Origin: Triticum aestivum
Lineage: Eukaryota > Streptophyta > Magnoliopsida > Poales > Poaceae
Direction: 5' to 3'
Assembly (NCBI RefSeq): GCF_018294505.1
Contig: NC_057796.1
Span: 269,706,982 to 269,770,981, forward strand
DNA length: 64,000 bases
Shown: positions 34,855-45,829 of the stretch, piece after piece
How the letters are laid out: each line of letters begins with the position of its first letter
How positions within the stretch are numbered: the stretch's first letter is position 1
The notes under the pieces: model-generated
Told to the model about the DNA's origin: nothing
Seen by the model: the letters and a program-made list of their open reading frames with translations, nothing else
Database searches by the model: none
Position numbers and translations under genes: made by a program

Positions 34855-35016
34855 AAGTTAGAGCATACACCTCGGGGGGTAATAGGACTGGTCATCTGTC
34901 TCTGAATCCTCTGAGGAGCTATCCGTAACCAGCGAGATATGCGCTTTGTCAGATAGCATAGTCTGCTCTGAAGACCTTGTTTTCACTCCAGAATTTGCCA
35001 TCATCGTGTCAAATGG
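34855..35016 (-). pseudogene. CACTA accessory gene exon, duplicate type 1, copy c
   Basis: The acceptor GTGCATCAG leads into CCATTTGACACGATGATGG and MANSGVKTRSSEQTMLSD, then the acidic SSSEDSETDDQSYYPP, again ending in TWQ at a donor. A more diverged relative of the C-terminal half (NSYLPPEVFALTW) is at about 35318-35375. The introns between copies are built of diverged short repeats such as CATAATTCACATATATAATG (33790-34350, 34560-34850, 35060-35300). Confidence 0.6.
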
Positions 35017-35904
35017 CTGATGCACACAAAGAGCAGTTGAATGTACTAACATTGTTGACAAATGTAATATGTAACAGAAAAAAGGATGGCCTGATATAAT
35101 TCACATATAAGATGACTGGCTAGGCAGGATGGCATTGCAAAATTCACAGATATGATGCCTGGCTAAACAAGATGGCGTTGCATAATTCACATAAACGATG
35201 AATAAACTAAACAGATGGCATTCGCACAAAGGATGTCTAAACTAAGCAGATGACATATTTGATGTATAAAGTAAGCAATGCAAGACACCATATGCATGAT
35301 ATAACCAACATCAGCATGCCAAGTTAGAGCGAAGACCTCAGGGGGTAAATAGGAGTTGTCTTCTCCTTGTGAATCCCCCTCAGAATAGATATCTTCCTCT
35401 TGATTACAATCCGAAATGCATGGAGGGGGGCTGCCTTTGCGCCTACCATGGAGCGACGTCTGCATGAAATTTTATTGCCACGCAAGGCTTGTCTCTTTTG
35501 CTCTACATGTTCAGTTCCATTGTTTACAATAACTGTCATGCATAGGAATAAAACATAGTGAGATTATGTAAGGAGTGCATGTAGAAATCCAGAGTGATGG
35601 TAGCGACCTGTGGATAGACCCAAAACCAATAATAGCAGGCAGATAATGGCTTTAGTTAAAAAATACAGATAATGGCTTCTTTACTGTTTGTTTCCCACCC
35701 AACATGAAACTCATAGTAGACACCGGAGATTAACCAGATAGTAGATAGATACTATTGATAGCGGCCCTGATATGTACCCCACAACCATTTAAAAACTCAA
35801 GTTTGACCATTAGTTTGGAGCTGACTCAGAGTCTAATCGGTGAACAGGACGATAAAGTAGCATGTAATATTAAGCGATGCATAACGTAAGCAGACACGAA
35901 AGAG

Positions 35905-36130
35905 TGTGACCTCTCTTGCGGACCCGTGTAGTCCTCGAAGTCATCTGCTCGGTTGATGATGGTAATGCAGTTTTCATGGCAGCCAGCGGCGGGGAAGAAA
36001 TTCTGAGGCGGCGAAAGACAGTCTGGAGGCCGGATCCCTGCTGTGCTGGACCCTTCTGTCGTTGGAGCAGCTGAGCTGGGGTGGACGACGGCGCAGCAGG
36101 AGCGGGACAAACCACGCAAGGTTTTCTTTG
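35905..36130 (-). pseudogene. CACTA accessory gene exon, duplicate type 2, copy a
   Basis: Minus-strand frame LRGLSRSCCAVVHPSSAAPT to DFEDYTGPQER, ending at GAGAG followed by GTCACACTC. The segment is Pro/Ser/Ala-rich and related to the exons ending at 36548 and 37897. Confidence 0.45.
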
Positions 36131-36547
36131 ACAACTATCTGTAAGAGAAGTAATTCTATAAGGGCTCATTTGAATTGGAGGATTCCAACAATGCATGGAT
36201 AGGAAATAGACAGGAATAGGATAGGAATGCACGTGCAAAACACAGAATTTAAAAACACAGGATTTCTGCCAATCTGGGTGTTTGATTCACAACAATTGGA
36301 AGATCACAGGATGCAAAGAAGCATGGTGGGATTAAGTCAAACCACAAGAAAATGTACGGTTATAATGCTATTATGCTACTATCTCTTAGTCTTGTGCTTC
36401 ATGAATAGGAATTTGAAAAGGAGGACAAGTGAAAATTAAAATTCCTATGTTTTTTCTTTCAAGGAGACACTAAAGGAACAAATCCGTGTGCTCAGTGGAC
36501 AATATATATAACATGTAGAGTAAAAAAGAGATGCAACAAGTGTACAA

Positions 36548-36770
36548 CCTCTTTGGCGAAGCCATGTCGATCTCAGCATGATTGGGTTGGCCGGTGAGGA
36601 TGCTCCGGCGACTTTGCTGTCGGAGGAGGGGAAGAAGATCTTAGGCATCTGGAGATGGAGCCGGAGGTACTGCTCCGCTGTGATGGAGGGTTTCGTTGTT
36701 GGAGCAGCTCCGGTGAGTTGTACGACGCCGAGGCTGAAGCAGGACAAGAGAGACAACGAACAACGTTAAC
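36548..36770 (-). pseudogene. CACTA accessory gene exon, duplicate type 2, copy b
   Basis: The minus strand has frames with LQPRRRTTHRSCSNNETLHH and LQMPKIFFPSSDSKVAGASS, ending CAAAGAG before the donor GTTGTACACT. The same exon end recurs at 37897 and, diverged, at 35912. Confidence 0.45.
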
Positions 36771-36859
36771 CTGAGTGGAATTCTAATAGCATGTCCAATA
36801 CATGACGTGAAATACATAACCACAAAGTGCTAGATGTAAAATACATCATCCGCTCATCT

Positions 36860-36925
36860 CTGAACTTAACTGTCAAAACTGAACTTAATTGTCGAAACTG
36901 AATTTTGCTGTCGAAACTGAACGCA
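36860..36925 (+). repeat. Short tandem repeats, unit about 19-20 bp
   Basis: Three to four copies of CTGAACTTAACTGTCAAAA-like sequence, just left of the first assembly gap. Confidence 0.6.
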
Positions 36926-37053
36926 CTAGCAAGGTGAGGCTACACGTCGGTCGACTGACTTTTTCATCTCTGGTCAGTCGATTTTGCAGTCGTTGGATAC
37001 GAAATCAAGGGCCTGCGGTTCATCTTCAACCTCCACCCCCTGAGCCGCCAGCC

Positions 37054-37578
37054 NNNNNNNNNNNNNNNNNNNNNNNNNNNNNNNNNNNNNNNNNNNNNNN
37101 NNNNNNNNNNNNNNNNNNNNNNNNNNNNNNNNNNNNNNNNNNNNNNNNNNNNNNNNNNNNNNNNNNNNNNNNNNNNNNNNNNNNNNNNNNNNNNNNNNNN
37201 NNNNNNNNNNNNNNNNNNNNNNNNNNNNNNNNNNNNNNNNNNNNNNNNNNNNNNNNNNNNNNNNNNNNNNNNNNNNNNNNNNNNNNNNNNNNNNNNNNNN
37301 NNNNNNNNNNNNNNNNNNNNNNNNNNNNNNNNNNNNNNNNNNNNNNNNNNNNNNNNNNNNNNNNNNNNNNNNNNNNNNNNNNNNNNNNNNNNNNNNNNNN
37401 NNNNNNNNNNNNNNNNNNNNNNNNNNNNNNNNNNNNNNNNNNNNNNNNNNNNNNNNNNNNNNNNNNNNNNNNNNNNNNNNNNNNNNNNNNNNNNNNNNNN
37501 NNNNNNNNNNNNNNNNNNNNNNNNNNNNNNNNNNNNNNNNNNNNNNNNNNNNNNNNNNNNNNNNNNNNNNNNNNNNNN
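37054..37578. other. Assembly gap (525 N)
   Basis: A run of N inside the CACTA element. Reading frames across it are artefacts. The flanks contain GTCGACTGA-type palindromic repeats, a possible cause of the gap. Confidence 1.
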
Positions 37579-37619
37579 AAAGTCGATTCAGTCGACTGAA
37601 GTGTAGCTAAATCGAAGTA

Positions 37620-37740
37620 GCATTGCAAGCAAGAGCGAGAGCAGCAGCGCGAGCAAGAGCAATAGCAAGAGCAGACCAGGCAGGGGACCGAGAGCAAGAG
37701 CAGAGCAGCAGCGCGAGCGAGAGCTAAAGCAGCAGCAGCT
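37620..37740 (+). repeat. GAGCAAGAGCAG-type hexanucleotide repeat
   Basis: An imperfect array of GAGCAA/GAGCAG units right of the gap. On the minus strand it encodes a Leu/Ala/Cys-rich low-complexity stretch, so it may be in an early exon of the accessory gene. Confidence 0.7.
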
Positions 37741-37896
37741 CCTACTGATGTGGACGTCGCTGCCGAGGGAGCGACGCGGTGGAGGAAGTGGCGGGCGACG
37801 CCGCCGTGGATGGAGCCGCGCCGTGTCGGCTCGGGACCGAGCGCCGGCAGCACCGTGAGATCGAATCAAGAAGAAAATGCGGCGATTAGTGTACAA

Positions 37897-38110
37897 CCTC
37901 TTTGGTGGCGCTGATTAGGCCGCTGCTTCATCCGAGGAAACGGTGATGATGATGCTCTTCCGGTGGTGCAGATGAAGACGACGGTGTGGGAATGGAGGTG
38001 GCGCGAAAGACGAGGGGAACATCGGGGCAGCTCCTTGGAGGTGGAGGACGGGGTGGCTGAACCGGCGGGACGATGAGATCGACGACGGATCCTCATCTGG
38101 TACGGTGGAT
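37897..38110 (-). pseudogene. CACTA accessory gene exon, duplicate type 2, copy c
   Basis: Minus-strand frame MRIRRRSHRPAGSATPSSTS with an exon end CAAAGAG before GTTGTACACTAATC, the same boundary as at 36548. A start codon at 38096 is possible but the true first exon is unclear. Confidence 0.4.
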
Positions 38111-38760
38111 GAGGGACGTCGAGGTGTTGTTGTGGACGACGTCGTCGGGTAAGAGGCTCCGGCTGGGTGGCGGACGGAGCAAGGTGTGGGGTTTCGTGTC
38201 CCCAGATTGGCCCGGGAGATCGAATTGATTATAGAAACATGAGTTTAATTAATAGATTTATTAGTCACGGGTTTTCGCGGCCTCGGTGTACGAATGGGTG
38301 GGCGGATGGGATGGCAGTGGGGAACCATGGCTTAGAGACGCGCTTGTCCGAAATGTGGGGTAAGTTACGAAAGTACCCCCACCGATTTGAGGCGGTTCTT
38401 TCGGTTCAGGGGTACCACGGGCATTTCGCGTGTCGGGATTTCACAGGAGGTGGGATTTTTCGCACGCGTTGTAATTTCGGAATAGCAAGGCGCGGGTTGA
38501 GATGGAGGGAATTGTCGGAGCACAACGAGACAAAGATATATCTTAAATATTTCGGGCTAACAAGGCGCGGGTTGAAATTTCCGGACAAGCCTAACGTGTA
38601 CTGTACCAAATCAATGCGCACTACAAATGTCATTCAAAACTTTGAATTCATGTTATGTTCAATTAAAATATTTTGCTACGTGTATAATGCATGCAACCTA
38701 CTACTCAAATGAATGTTTTAGTGCATTCCAAATGTATATACTACCGCTTCAATATGAACT
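38111..38760. other. Unassigned CACTA-internal DNA
   Basis: No recognisable coding sequence. The phrase CAAGGCGCGGGTTGA occurs twice (about 38488 and 38561). The 181-codon plus frame 38167-38712 has no family resemblance. Confidence 0.3.
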
Positions 38761-39330
38761 AAATTTGAATTCGTTTCTCTATTTGAATAAGATCTACAGT
38801 AATGATTGTTGTGAAGTCAAAGCATTTTAATTCGTTTCTCTGTTTTAATAGGATCTACAATCATCATTATTGTCAAGTTAAACCATCGTTTGTGTATTAT
38901 CTTCACAACACACCACATGATTAGTCTCGAGTTACATATGAACTATGTGTACTATATGAACTCGAACTAGATTTTTTGAATCCACTTTATTTTGATTTCA
39001 AATCACATTACATTTTTAGCTCTAGCTAGATCTTCATAATCTAAACCATGTCTCATATGTATAATGTGTTTATCACATTATGTATGGTGCCCCGCCCCCT
39101 ACGCCTACAAGTATTTAGATGTGAGTTGCAAACACCACACATTACCACAAATTCAAATAAAATGTGAGAATGTTCAATATATAGTATTGTTTAGATTGTT
39201 CGATATTTAGTTGTAAGCTGCAAACGCCACACATTATCACAAATTCAAATAAAATGTGAGATTGTTTGATGTATAGTATGGTTTAGATTGTTCGGCATTT
39301 AGCTGGGAGTTGCAAACGCCATGCATTATC
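38761..39330 (+). repeat. Two AT-rich tandem duplications (about 65 bp and 92 bp units)
   Basis: GAATTCGTTTCTCT...GATCTACA is repeated at about 38768 and 38829. TTGCAAACGCCACACATTA with its downstream CAAATAAAATGTGAG recurs at 39126, 39218 and 39310, an even 92-bp spacing. Confidence 0.75.
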
Positions 39331-39479
39331 ACATTATGGTATAACATGTGCACAGCACGTGTATCGCCGCTATATTCATGCATGCAATGTTTAAAACACT
39401 ATGATCTCCTATTCAAATATATGAATCCGCTTTCATATCAAATTATGATCTTTGTTAGTCTCTTACACCCACACAATCC

Positions 39480-40620
39480 TCTAACCTTTGTAGCTACCAC
39501 TAACTTTCTCTCGTGCTTGCACACGCCCTCCTCGCCCTCCCCCTCCCTCGGCATTCTATACACCGGGCACATTCATTTTTTTCTTTAGGTCGTTCTCCCA
39601 GAGTCTCCACAACTCCTTTCCGACACACACTGATCGATAAACCTCTCCAGCGATGCCTACCTAAAACATACACACACACCTTCAATCTCCTCCTTTATGT
39701 GTCCTTGCCTCGTGTCTCTCATACGTTCAGACACACGTGTAAACTCTCGCCCCTCTTTTCATCGATCTCACAACCGCACACTCCTCCCCCTATCTAGCTA
39801 GTAGTTGGGCCTCTCGCACCACCTCCTAGCTCCATTCTCTCTGTCTATCCGTCTCGCTGGGCCTTATTTGCCTCTAACAAATGGACGTACACCGACCGAT
39901 CTCTCGCTATACATATAGCTATCTAGGTCCTTATAACTCGTTTTTACCCACACGCCAATCGATCTACCTCATTAGTTGTGTCTCTCCCTTCCTCCGACAA
40001 ACAACAATTGATCTACCGATCTAGTTAGGTTTGCTTACCAAACACATGGTTCCCCTTCATCATCCACGGATGCGTCCCGACAGATCTATCACGCACAGGC
40101 ACACACAGAAACACATCCCCACTCTTATTGATAACATTGCAGTTCCACCCTCAGTTTGTCTAGTAGGCCTCTCCCACCATCTTCGAGAAGCAACTCCATC
40201 ACCCATCCAGCACTCTACCCCTCTTCCTCCCTCTCCCTCCCTCTCTCTCTCCTCTCTCTCTGTCCTTCAGTTATGTATGGATGTCGACCGATCTCCCTCA
40301 AGACATAGCTGGGTCTCTCCTTCTCAACACATATACGAGTCATTCTACCTCTATGGTTAGGCCTCCGCCTACCCCTCCCCCCACCCCCTCCCCCCCACAC
40401 ACACACCGATACATCGAGCGCTCTAGTCATGTCTCCCTGCCACACACAAACTTGACATGTGCCCTCTAACGTTCCGGTAGGCCAGTCGCCCTATATCTTT
40501 GACTTGCACACACACACAATTTCGATGGCTCTCTTCATCGATCTCGCACCCACCCACTTGATCCTCTCTTCGACTCTATCGATAGCTATGACCGCTCCCT
40601 CTCTTCTCATGGATTGCCCG
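39480..40620. repeat. Pyrimidine-rich low-complexity region
   Basis: Strong C/T bias with CTCTC and CACACA runs and recurring phrases such as CGATCTACC and CGACCGATCTC. No gene is supported; long frames here are compositional. Confidence 0.6.
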
Positions 40621-41096
40621 ACCCTCTATGTATGATATGGATAGGCCTCCATTTCACACACATTGCATGCAAAATTTTGTTTGAGATGTCATCGACACAT
40701 ATTCCCACAAATAATTCACGAAATCAACCCCCCACCCCAAAACAAAAAACACTCACGAACGCGGTTTGTATCTCTCACACACACCCACGTAGGTGGGGGA
40801 CGTGCACGAAGAGAAGAGGTGCATGCACGGCGCACGTACTCCCGTCTCTTTCCCAACCACACCCACGCGGGTACACGGTGGAGCTCATTTCTGTACGAAA
40901 AAGGCAGCCCACGTGGTAATTTGGCACGTGTACTGGTTGTCCACTTGGTGGAGGGAGGATCGTCTACCACGGGTGAACAAACAAATTGCGACTTGACGTG
41001 TTATGTTAAAAAAAGAGGCAAACCATGTGGGGCCTACCTTAGAGGCAAGGCTCTATACACTGGAGTACTTTTGATGTGTCCCGTCAACTCGCAGAA

Positions 41097-41230
41097 CGAG
41101 GAGAAGCTTGCTTAGTACACCGTCTCCCCCGCCCACGGGCGCGGTGGCTCGAAGGATGAGGTGAAGCTTGCTCCGCCTTACGCCCGCTCCCTCGCCCATG
41201 CGTGCGGTGGCTCGCGGGACGAGGAGAAAA
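41097..41230 (+). repeat. Tandem duplication, unit about 63 bp
   Basis: GAAGCTTGCT...GCCCA(C/T)G(G/C)G(C/T)GCGGTGGCTCG occurs twice in a row, followed by a third GACGAGGAGAA start. Confidence 0.65.
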
Positions 41231-41243
41231 ATTTACTACTCCC

Positions 41244-41430
41244 TCCGTTTACTCCTCGTCCCTACTACCTTGGTTATAGAGATTATATCATATTGTTTGG
41301 AATATATATGTCCTTTAGTAGATTTCAATATGAACTACTAGTACATACTCCAAACACTGATGTATATAGACGTATTTTAGAGTGTAGATTCACTCATTTT
41401 GCTCCGTATGTAGCACTCTCCCTCGCCCCT
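41244..41430 (+). mobile_element. Degenerate Stowaway-type MITE fragment
   Basis: CTCCCTCCGT at about 41246 is the usual Stowaway/Mariner terminus. The sequence ending ATTCACTCATTTTGCTCCGT (about 41386-41405) matches the body of the MITE at 42626. No right terminus is present. Confidence 0.6.
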
Positions 41431-41689
41431 CGACCCTCGCCCACATGGTGGACGTACAGCAATTCATTCGGTCTCGTATAGCCAGAACGATATATACTGC
41501 ACTACCATTATTGCTCGACTTCCCGAAGAGGCGAAGAGCCAATCGCAAGGTTAATATTTTGGAGATGCCAAGCGCAAGGTTATAGGAGAACGAGTAGTAG
41601 GTGTCGCGTTATTTATAAATAAAGTTTTTTTATTCAGTGGCACGTACGCAATATGATAGGTTCATATGGAGAGAAAAAGAAACCGCTCC

Positions 41690-42330
41690 ACTATATACAT
41701 AGTCAGGATGGGCCAGCCTACACTATGCTTGCTGGGGTTGCTCTCTTCACCCTCTCTCGCACAAAACGACTGTGTCCACATCTCTAACATCCCGGCGGAT
41801 CACGTCCACCTGGGGAAGGGGTGGATGCTTAGTATAGATGCGGTCACTGTCGGCACGTCCCGATCAGGGGTCCCGCCGTTCTCTCTCACAAAGCCGGTGA
41901 GGTTGCCTTCGTCCCTTGCTCACTGCCGCGACGTGGGCAGTTGCTGCCTCCCGCCGCCCTCCTCAAGGTTGAGCTACGTCCCTCAGGTACAACTCCCTTT
42001 ACAGCCGGCTTGCACCACTGCTCCAGCTGCCCACATCACTCCCTGTGGATATGTCTCTACTTCTTTGCCCCGCACATACCTCTATTGGCTTCTACGTACT
42101 CTATTTGTGATGAGTTTATGTCTCATCAACTAGTCCCAGTAATCTTATTCTAATCACGCTTCTTCAATTTCTTTGCCACAGGGATGCTCATCTCGATTTT
42201 GGTGAAACTGCACAAAATGATCCGATGGTCAAAAGGTTGCAAACTTCATTTATTAGGAAGCTCGAACGTTGCCAGCAAATTGAAGCCTGGTCAGGGTTCA
42301 CGGTTCAAGGGCTAGGGACTGCATGGATTG
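41690..42330 (+). pseudogene. Host-like multi-exon segment, first copy
   Basis: A TATA-like CTATATACAT (about 41690) precedes GTTGCTCTCTTCACCCTCTCTCGC, a phrase also found at 44480-44560. A frame reads MGQPTLCLLGLL...SIDAVTVGTSRSG. A later acceptor CTTTGCCACAG (ending 42181) opens a segment GATGCTCATCTCGATTTTGG with GAAACTGCACAAAATG. The same exon start type recurs at 46564, 46899 and 47278. I do not recognise the protein. The structure suggests captured and partly duplicated gene DNA. Confidence 0.4.
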
Positions 42331-42344
42331 TTTTTTTTCTTTAG

Positions 42345-42441
42345 CTGCCTCTGTTCCAAAATAAGTGTCAACTTTAGTAGTAGTACAACTTTGTACTAAA
42401 GTTTGCACAAAGTTGAGAAACTTATTTTGGAACGGAGGGAG
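42345..42441 (+). mobile_element. Short Stowaway MITE, 97 bp
   Basis: Left terminus CTGCCTCTGTTCCAAAATAAG and the inverted partner CTTATTTTGGAACGGAGGGAG end at 42441, followed by TA. Forms one hairpin. Confidence 0.82.
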
Positions 42442-42625
42442 TACATATTTGCTATGATCTGTCAATCATTGAGATGCAATAGCATGCATGTTAGTCTCCT
42501 TTGTATTTGATGAAATGTTGCAACGGGCAACCTTGGACGCAAGATACATGTAACAGAAGCTGGAAGCTTCATAGCATTGTACAAATTTATCTCGCTGATA
42601 AATTATAGTACGTACTATACTAGTA

Positions 42626-43255
42626 CTTCCTTCGTTCCTAAGTATAAGTCTTTGTAGGGATTTCACCATGAACCACATGCGGATGTATATAGATGCATTT
42701 TAAGTGTAGATTCATTCATTTTGTTCCGTATGTAGTGGAATCTCTACAAAGACTTATCTACTAGTAATAGCTAGCCCCCACTACTAGGAATTCTCTATCC
42801 TCTCCTTGAGCCACATCATCAAAATTGATGTAGCCGTTAGATGAAGTAAATCAGTCCATAATAGCCGTCTGATCTAGACGTTGAGAGGCTCTGCACTAAG
42901 CCACATGCAAGCATGTAGAAATACCGTGGCACATGCATTGAGTGGGTTTTAAATCACATCAACATGTCTGCATGCATGCACCGATAGCATGCATGTAAGT
43001 GAGCTTTTAAGTCCCATTAACATGTCAAAAAGAAAAATATAATCCCATTATGCAGTAGGAGTTGGCTGATCTTTTTTCCTTACGTGGGATGATCTAAATG
43101 ATGATGGGAGTTTATTTAGTTTGGCTACCACATTTGTCATGCGGTTAGAGTGTTTTTTTAGTTCTATGAAATCGATAACTTTGCGCAGAGAGATATACCG
43201 CTGTTCCGCGGCAACGCGCGGGGACTCATCTAGTAATATTTAGGAACGGAGGGAG
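42626..43255 (+). mobile_element. Stowaway MITE (153 bp) split by a Helitron
   Basis: Left terminus CTTCCTTCGTTCCTAAGTATAA after TA (42624-42625); right terminus TAGGAACGGAGGGAG ends at 43255 before TA. The body, with CATATACGGATG-like and AGTGTAGATTCATTCATTTTG parts, is standard for this Triticeae MITE. Its right arm is interrupted at 42756/42757 by 477 bp of Helitron, and continues at 43234. Confidence 0.88.
42757..43233 (+). mobile_element. Small non-autonomous Helitron inserted in the MITE
   Basis: Starts TCTACTAGTAATAGC and ends ...GACTCATCTAG, sitting exactly between A (42756) and T (43234) with no target duplication. Near the 3' end the stem CCGCG (43206-43210) pairs with CGCGG (43217-43221), about 9 bases before CTAG. 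TC start, CTAG end, subterminal hairpin and A/T insertion are the four Helitron hallmarks. The 477 bp hold no Rep/helicase. Confidence 0.88.
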
Positions 43256-43439
43256 TACTATGTAAAGAGTTAGGTGTCGCACGGTGATAGTGTGAGGTGG
43301 GCCATGTAATCACTGAGTCTGCGTGTTTTCACTGCTCTTGCACGTCTCCGTTGTAAGAATGGAGAAAATTGTAATCTGGTAGTAGTACCTCCTTTCGCCG
43401 AAAGCGTGGGACATCCAGCAGTCCTACAACCTCAGTAAT

Positions 43440-43860
43440 AAAGACCAATGAGCCGTCAAATCACATAGACCCAGCAGTAAGTTGGACGGACGAAGCAACC
43501 ATCACTCTTGCGCCAGTGAGAGCTCGCGTCTGCTCTGCCCGGCCATGAATTCGGCACCGATTCTTTGGAGCGGCGCTGAACGTTTCGGGCGGGAAGCGCG
43601 CGCGGGCGATGGAGGGGCTTTGGGTGGGCCAGGCTGGTCAGGAGCGGGCGTGGCAGCTGTCCGCATGTCCCTACCGGACACACCCGGAAACGAGAGGATG
43701 AACCGACTCTCGCGGCTAAAATCGTACACTACACAACATCTCTCTGTAGGAGTAGGTCGATCTGTCGCTCTCTCTAACACACACATGTTGTTAAACACAC
43801 ACACACACACACGCACCTTGGTCCCGTTGCACCTTCTAACGTGACTTATTACACCTAGAC
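43440..43860. other. GC-rich patch with CA repeat, unassigned
   Basis: It contains CGTTTCGGGCGGGAAGCGCG (about 43580), closely similar to 49430-49458 upstream of the small captured gene, and a (CA)n run at about 43794-43812. A lone Stowaway terminus (GACGGAGGGAGTA) is at about 43858. No reliable ORF. Confidence 0.45.
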
Positions 43861-44299
43861 GGAGGGAGTAGTAAGTATACGAGATACGGTGGCACACTGA
43901 CTTAAGTCGAATACAAGTGCCCAAAATTTGTGTGCATGTTATAATAAGGATTCACTTAAAATAGTACGTGAGCGAACAGAGGGATCAATTGGACAGTGTT
44001 CCCGAGCAGTAGCGAGATGTGTGAGGTAACATACACCGCTGGCGCTTTTAATTTTTCTTATTAATTTGTTTGTTTCACCCTCTGACTGGTGGGACCCAAC
44101 GTACTACGTGGAGAGAGGTAAGGTGACTAGGGTTGCATTATTTCCACACCACTGTGGATAGTCTTACCACCAAAGCCACATGACACGATTGTGATTGAAA
44201 TCCCAATGACTCCCACACACACAAAAAAACACGGCATGCTTGTCACACGAATGCAGCAATGTATAAAAGGTTATTTCCCTCTCGTTGAACATAATGGGA

Positions 44300-44362
44300 G
44301 GGTTGTGTAGCTGGTTAGCCTGTTCGCTCATCCAACTTGAGGTCTCGGGTTCGATAACTACA
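44300..44362 (+). other. tRNA-like sequence (possible SINE head)
   Basis: TGTAGCTGGTTAG (about 44306) resembles a pol III A box and GGTTCGATAAC (44348-44358) a B box, about 30 bases apart. The acceptor stem does not pair, so this is not a functional tRNA. It may be a tRNA-derived SINE head or chance. Confidence 0.35.
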
Positions 44363-44439
44363 CTTGAGCATAATTTGTGCTAGGAGGATTCTTTGACTGG
44401 TCAAAATGTTTTCTAGGGTTTGCACGCTTCACACTCTCT

Positions 44440-44800
44440 CTCTCCAGTATATATATACACGCTGGAGCCTCAGCGCTTGTAGTTGCTCTCTTCACACTCT
44501 CTCGCACTCTCCCGATGGAGCCTCAGCGCTTGTAGTTGCTCTCTTCACACTCTCTCGCCCTATCCAGATCTAAACAAGACTTTGTTGGCCTCTCTCTCCC
44601 CTCACTGCTGCTCAAAGAGCTGGCAGGATCCGTCCGCCCGGAAGGGAAGGAGGCTTAACGCTGTCACCGTCGGCGAGGGACTATCGGCGCAGCTGTTCAC
44701 TTTCCACCCAGCAGCGGCGCGGGAGGGCCTCCGACCCCTTCTTCTTCGCCATCGTCCCGTCGCCCACCGAACCACGCCCCAAGAACCTTAAGGTATAATT
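44440..44800 (+). pseudogene. Host-like multi-exon segment, second copy, first exon region
   Basis: A TATA-like GTATATATATACA (about 44447) is followed by two tandem copies of GGAGCCTCAGCGCTTGTAGT (44463 and 44516). A frame then reads KGRRLNAVTVGEGLSAQLF to TTPQEP at a possible donor AAG/GTATAA (44793). The phrases GTTGCTCTCTTCAC and GCTGTCACCGTCGGC recur from the segment at 41.7 kb, so the two are paralogous. Confidence 0.4.
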
Positions 44801-44838
44801 TACTTACTCCACATGCATTGCTCTAGCTGCATGTATAC

Positions 44839-45090
44839 CATGAATCTAGGACGTGGTTCAAAGAGGAAAGGAGTGGGGGAAAGTAGTGGGAAAAGTTGTA
44901 TATAGCATGAATCTGGGACGTGGTTCAAAGAGGAAATGAAGGGGGAAAGTTGTATAGCATGAATCTAGGACGTGGTTCAAAGAGGAAAGGAATGGGGGAA
45001 AGTAGTGGGGAAAGTTGTATCGCATAAATCTAGGACGTGGTTCAAAGAGGAAAGGAAGGGGCGAAAGTACTAGTTCAAAAAGGAAAGGAA
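44839..45090 (+). repeat. Tandem repeat, about four copies of a 50-70 bp unit
   Basis: GAATCTAGGACGTGGTTCAA followed by AGAGGAAAGGA and GGGGGAAAGT recurs at about 44842, 44908, 44960 and 45026, with a partial fifth at 45072. Confidence 0.85.
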
Positions 45091-45305
45091 GGGACAAGAC
45101 TGTAGAGTTTGAGCAGGACTAGATTTGCTGCGCTCACATAGGGAAACGTGTCTAAAGATAACAAAACTGGGACCAACACAAATATGCTCCTTGGTTGTTT
45201 GTTCTTTGTTGCAACAGACTGTGCATGACCACAGTACATCGGTAGATGGACATGGTGCTGGTGCGTCCACTGTCCCGTGCAACTCATTAGTTGTTGTTAA
45301 TGTAA

Positions 45306-45616
45306 GGCCTTGTTTGGTTAAAAACTCCCTAGTCCCTACTTGCTTGGTTCCAGGGACTAAACATGGACTAGAGGTTATTAAATGACATGCTAAAAGACCA
45401 TGTTACCCCTAGTAATGAACTAATAGAGACAAGGTGCGATGCGTGGCAGGGGCAACTATTGGAAAAAGTCCCAAAAAGACTCCCTCGGGGTCTTCTTTCT
45501 TTAGTCCCAAATGCCCACTTTTAGTCTCTAAAAGTCCCTCCTATTTGGTTTAGATGGGACTGACACGGAGTTTTTTTAGTCCCTACACCAAAATGTCCCT
45601 GTAAACAAACACCCTC
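45306..45616. mobile_element. Tourist (PIF/Harbinger) MITE, 311 bp, TSD TAA
   Basis: TAA (45303-45305) precedes GGCCTTGTTTGGTTAAAA; the right end reads TGTAAACAAACACCCTC followed by TAA (45617-45619). Termini are inverted repeats with mismatches, and the inner part carries AGTCCC-type repeats usual for this group. No coding capacity. Confidence 0.8.
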
Positions 45617-45829
45617 TAATAATGCCGCTGGAAAATTGATGCAATGCCACAGTTAAAAGCAAATTACATGTTTAACGAATTTTATTGTTAATATAATCTC
45701 TATGTTAATATTAATCAATGCCACCGTTTGAGAAATGCTACTGTCTTGCTTTCTTTCCCATTTAGATAAGGTAGATGCTTCTTTTTGTTGGCTTCTATGT
45801 CATCCACCGTTATTGACCACTAATTGTTT

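Noticed and set aside
36889..37853. Long frames on both strands around 37 kb
   Set aside because: They consist mostly of N from the assembly gap.
39480..40620. A proline/serine-rich gene
   Set aside because: Pyrimidine-rich low-complexity DNA opens frames on both strands; no start context, splice pattern or family match.
44297..44370. A functional tRNA gene
   Set aside because: A and B boxes are visible, but the acceptor and anticodon stems do not pair.
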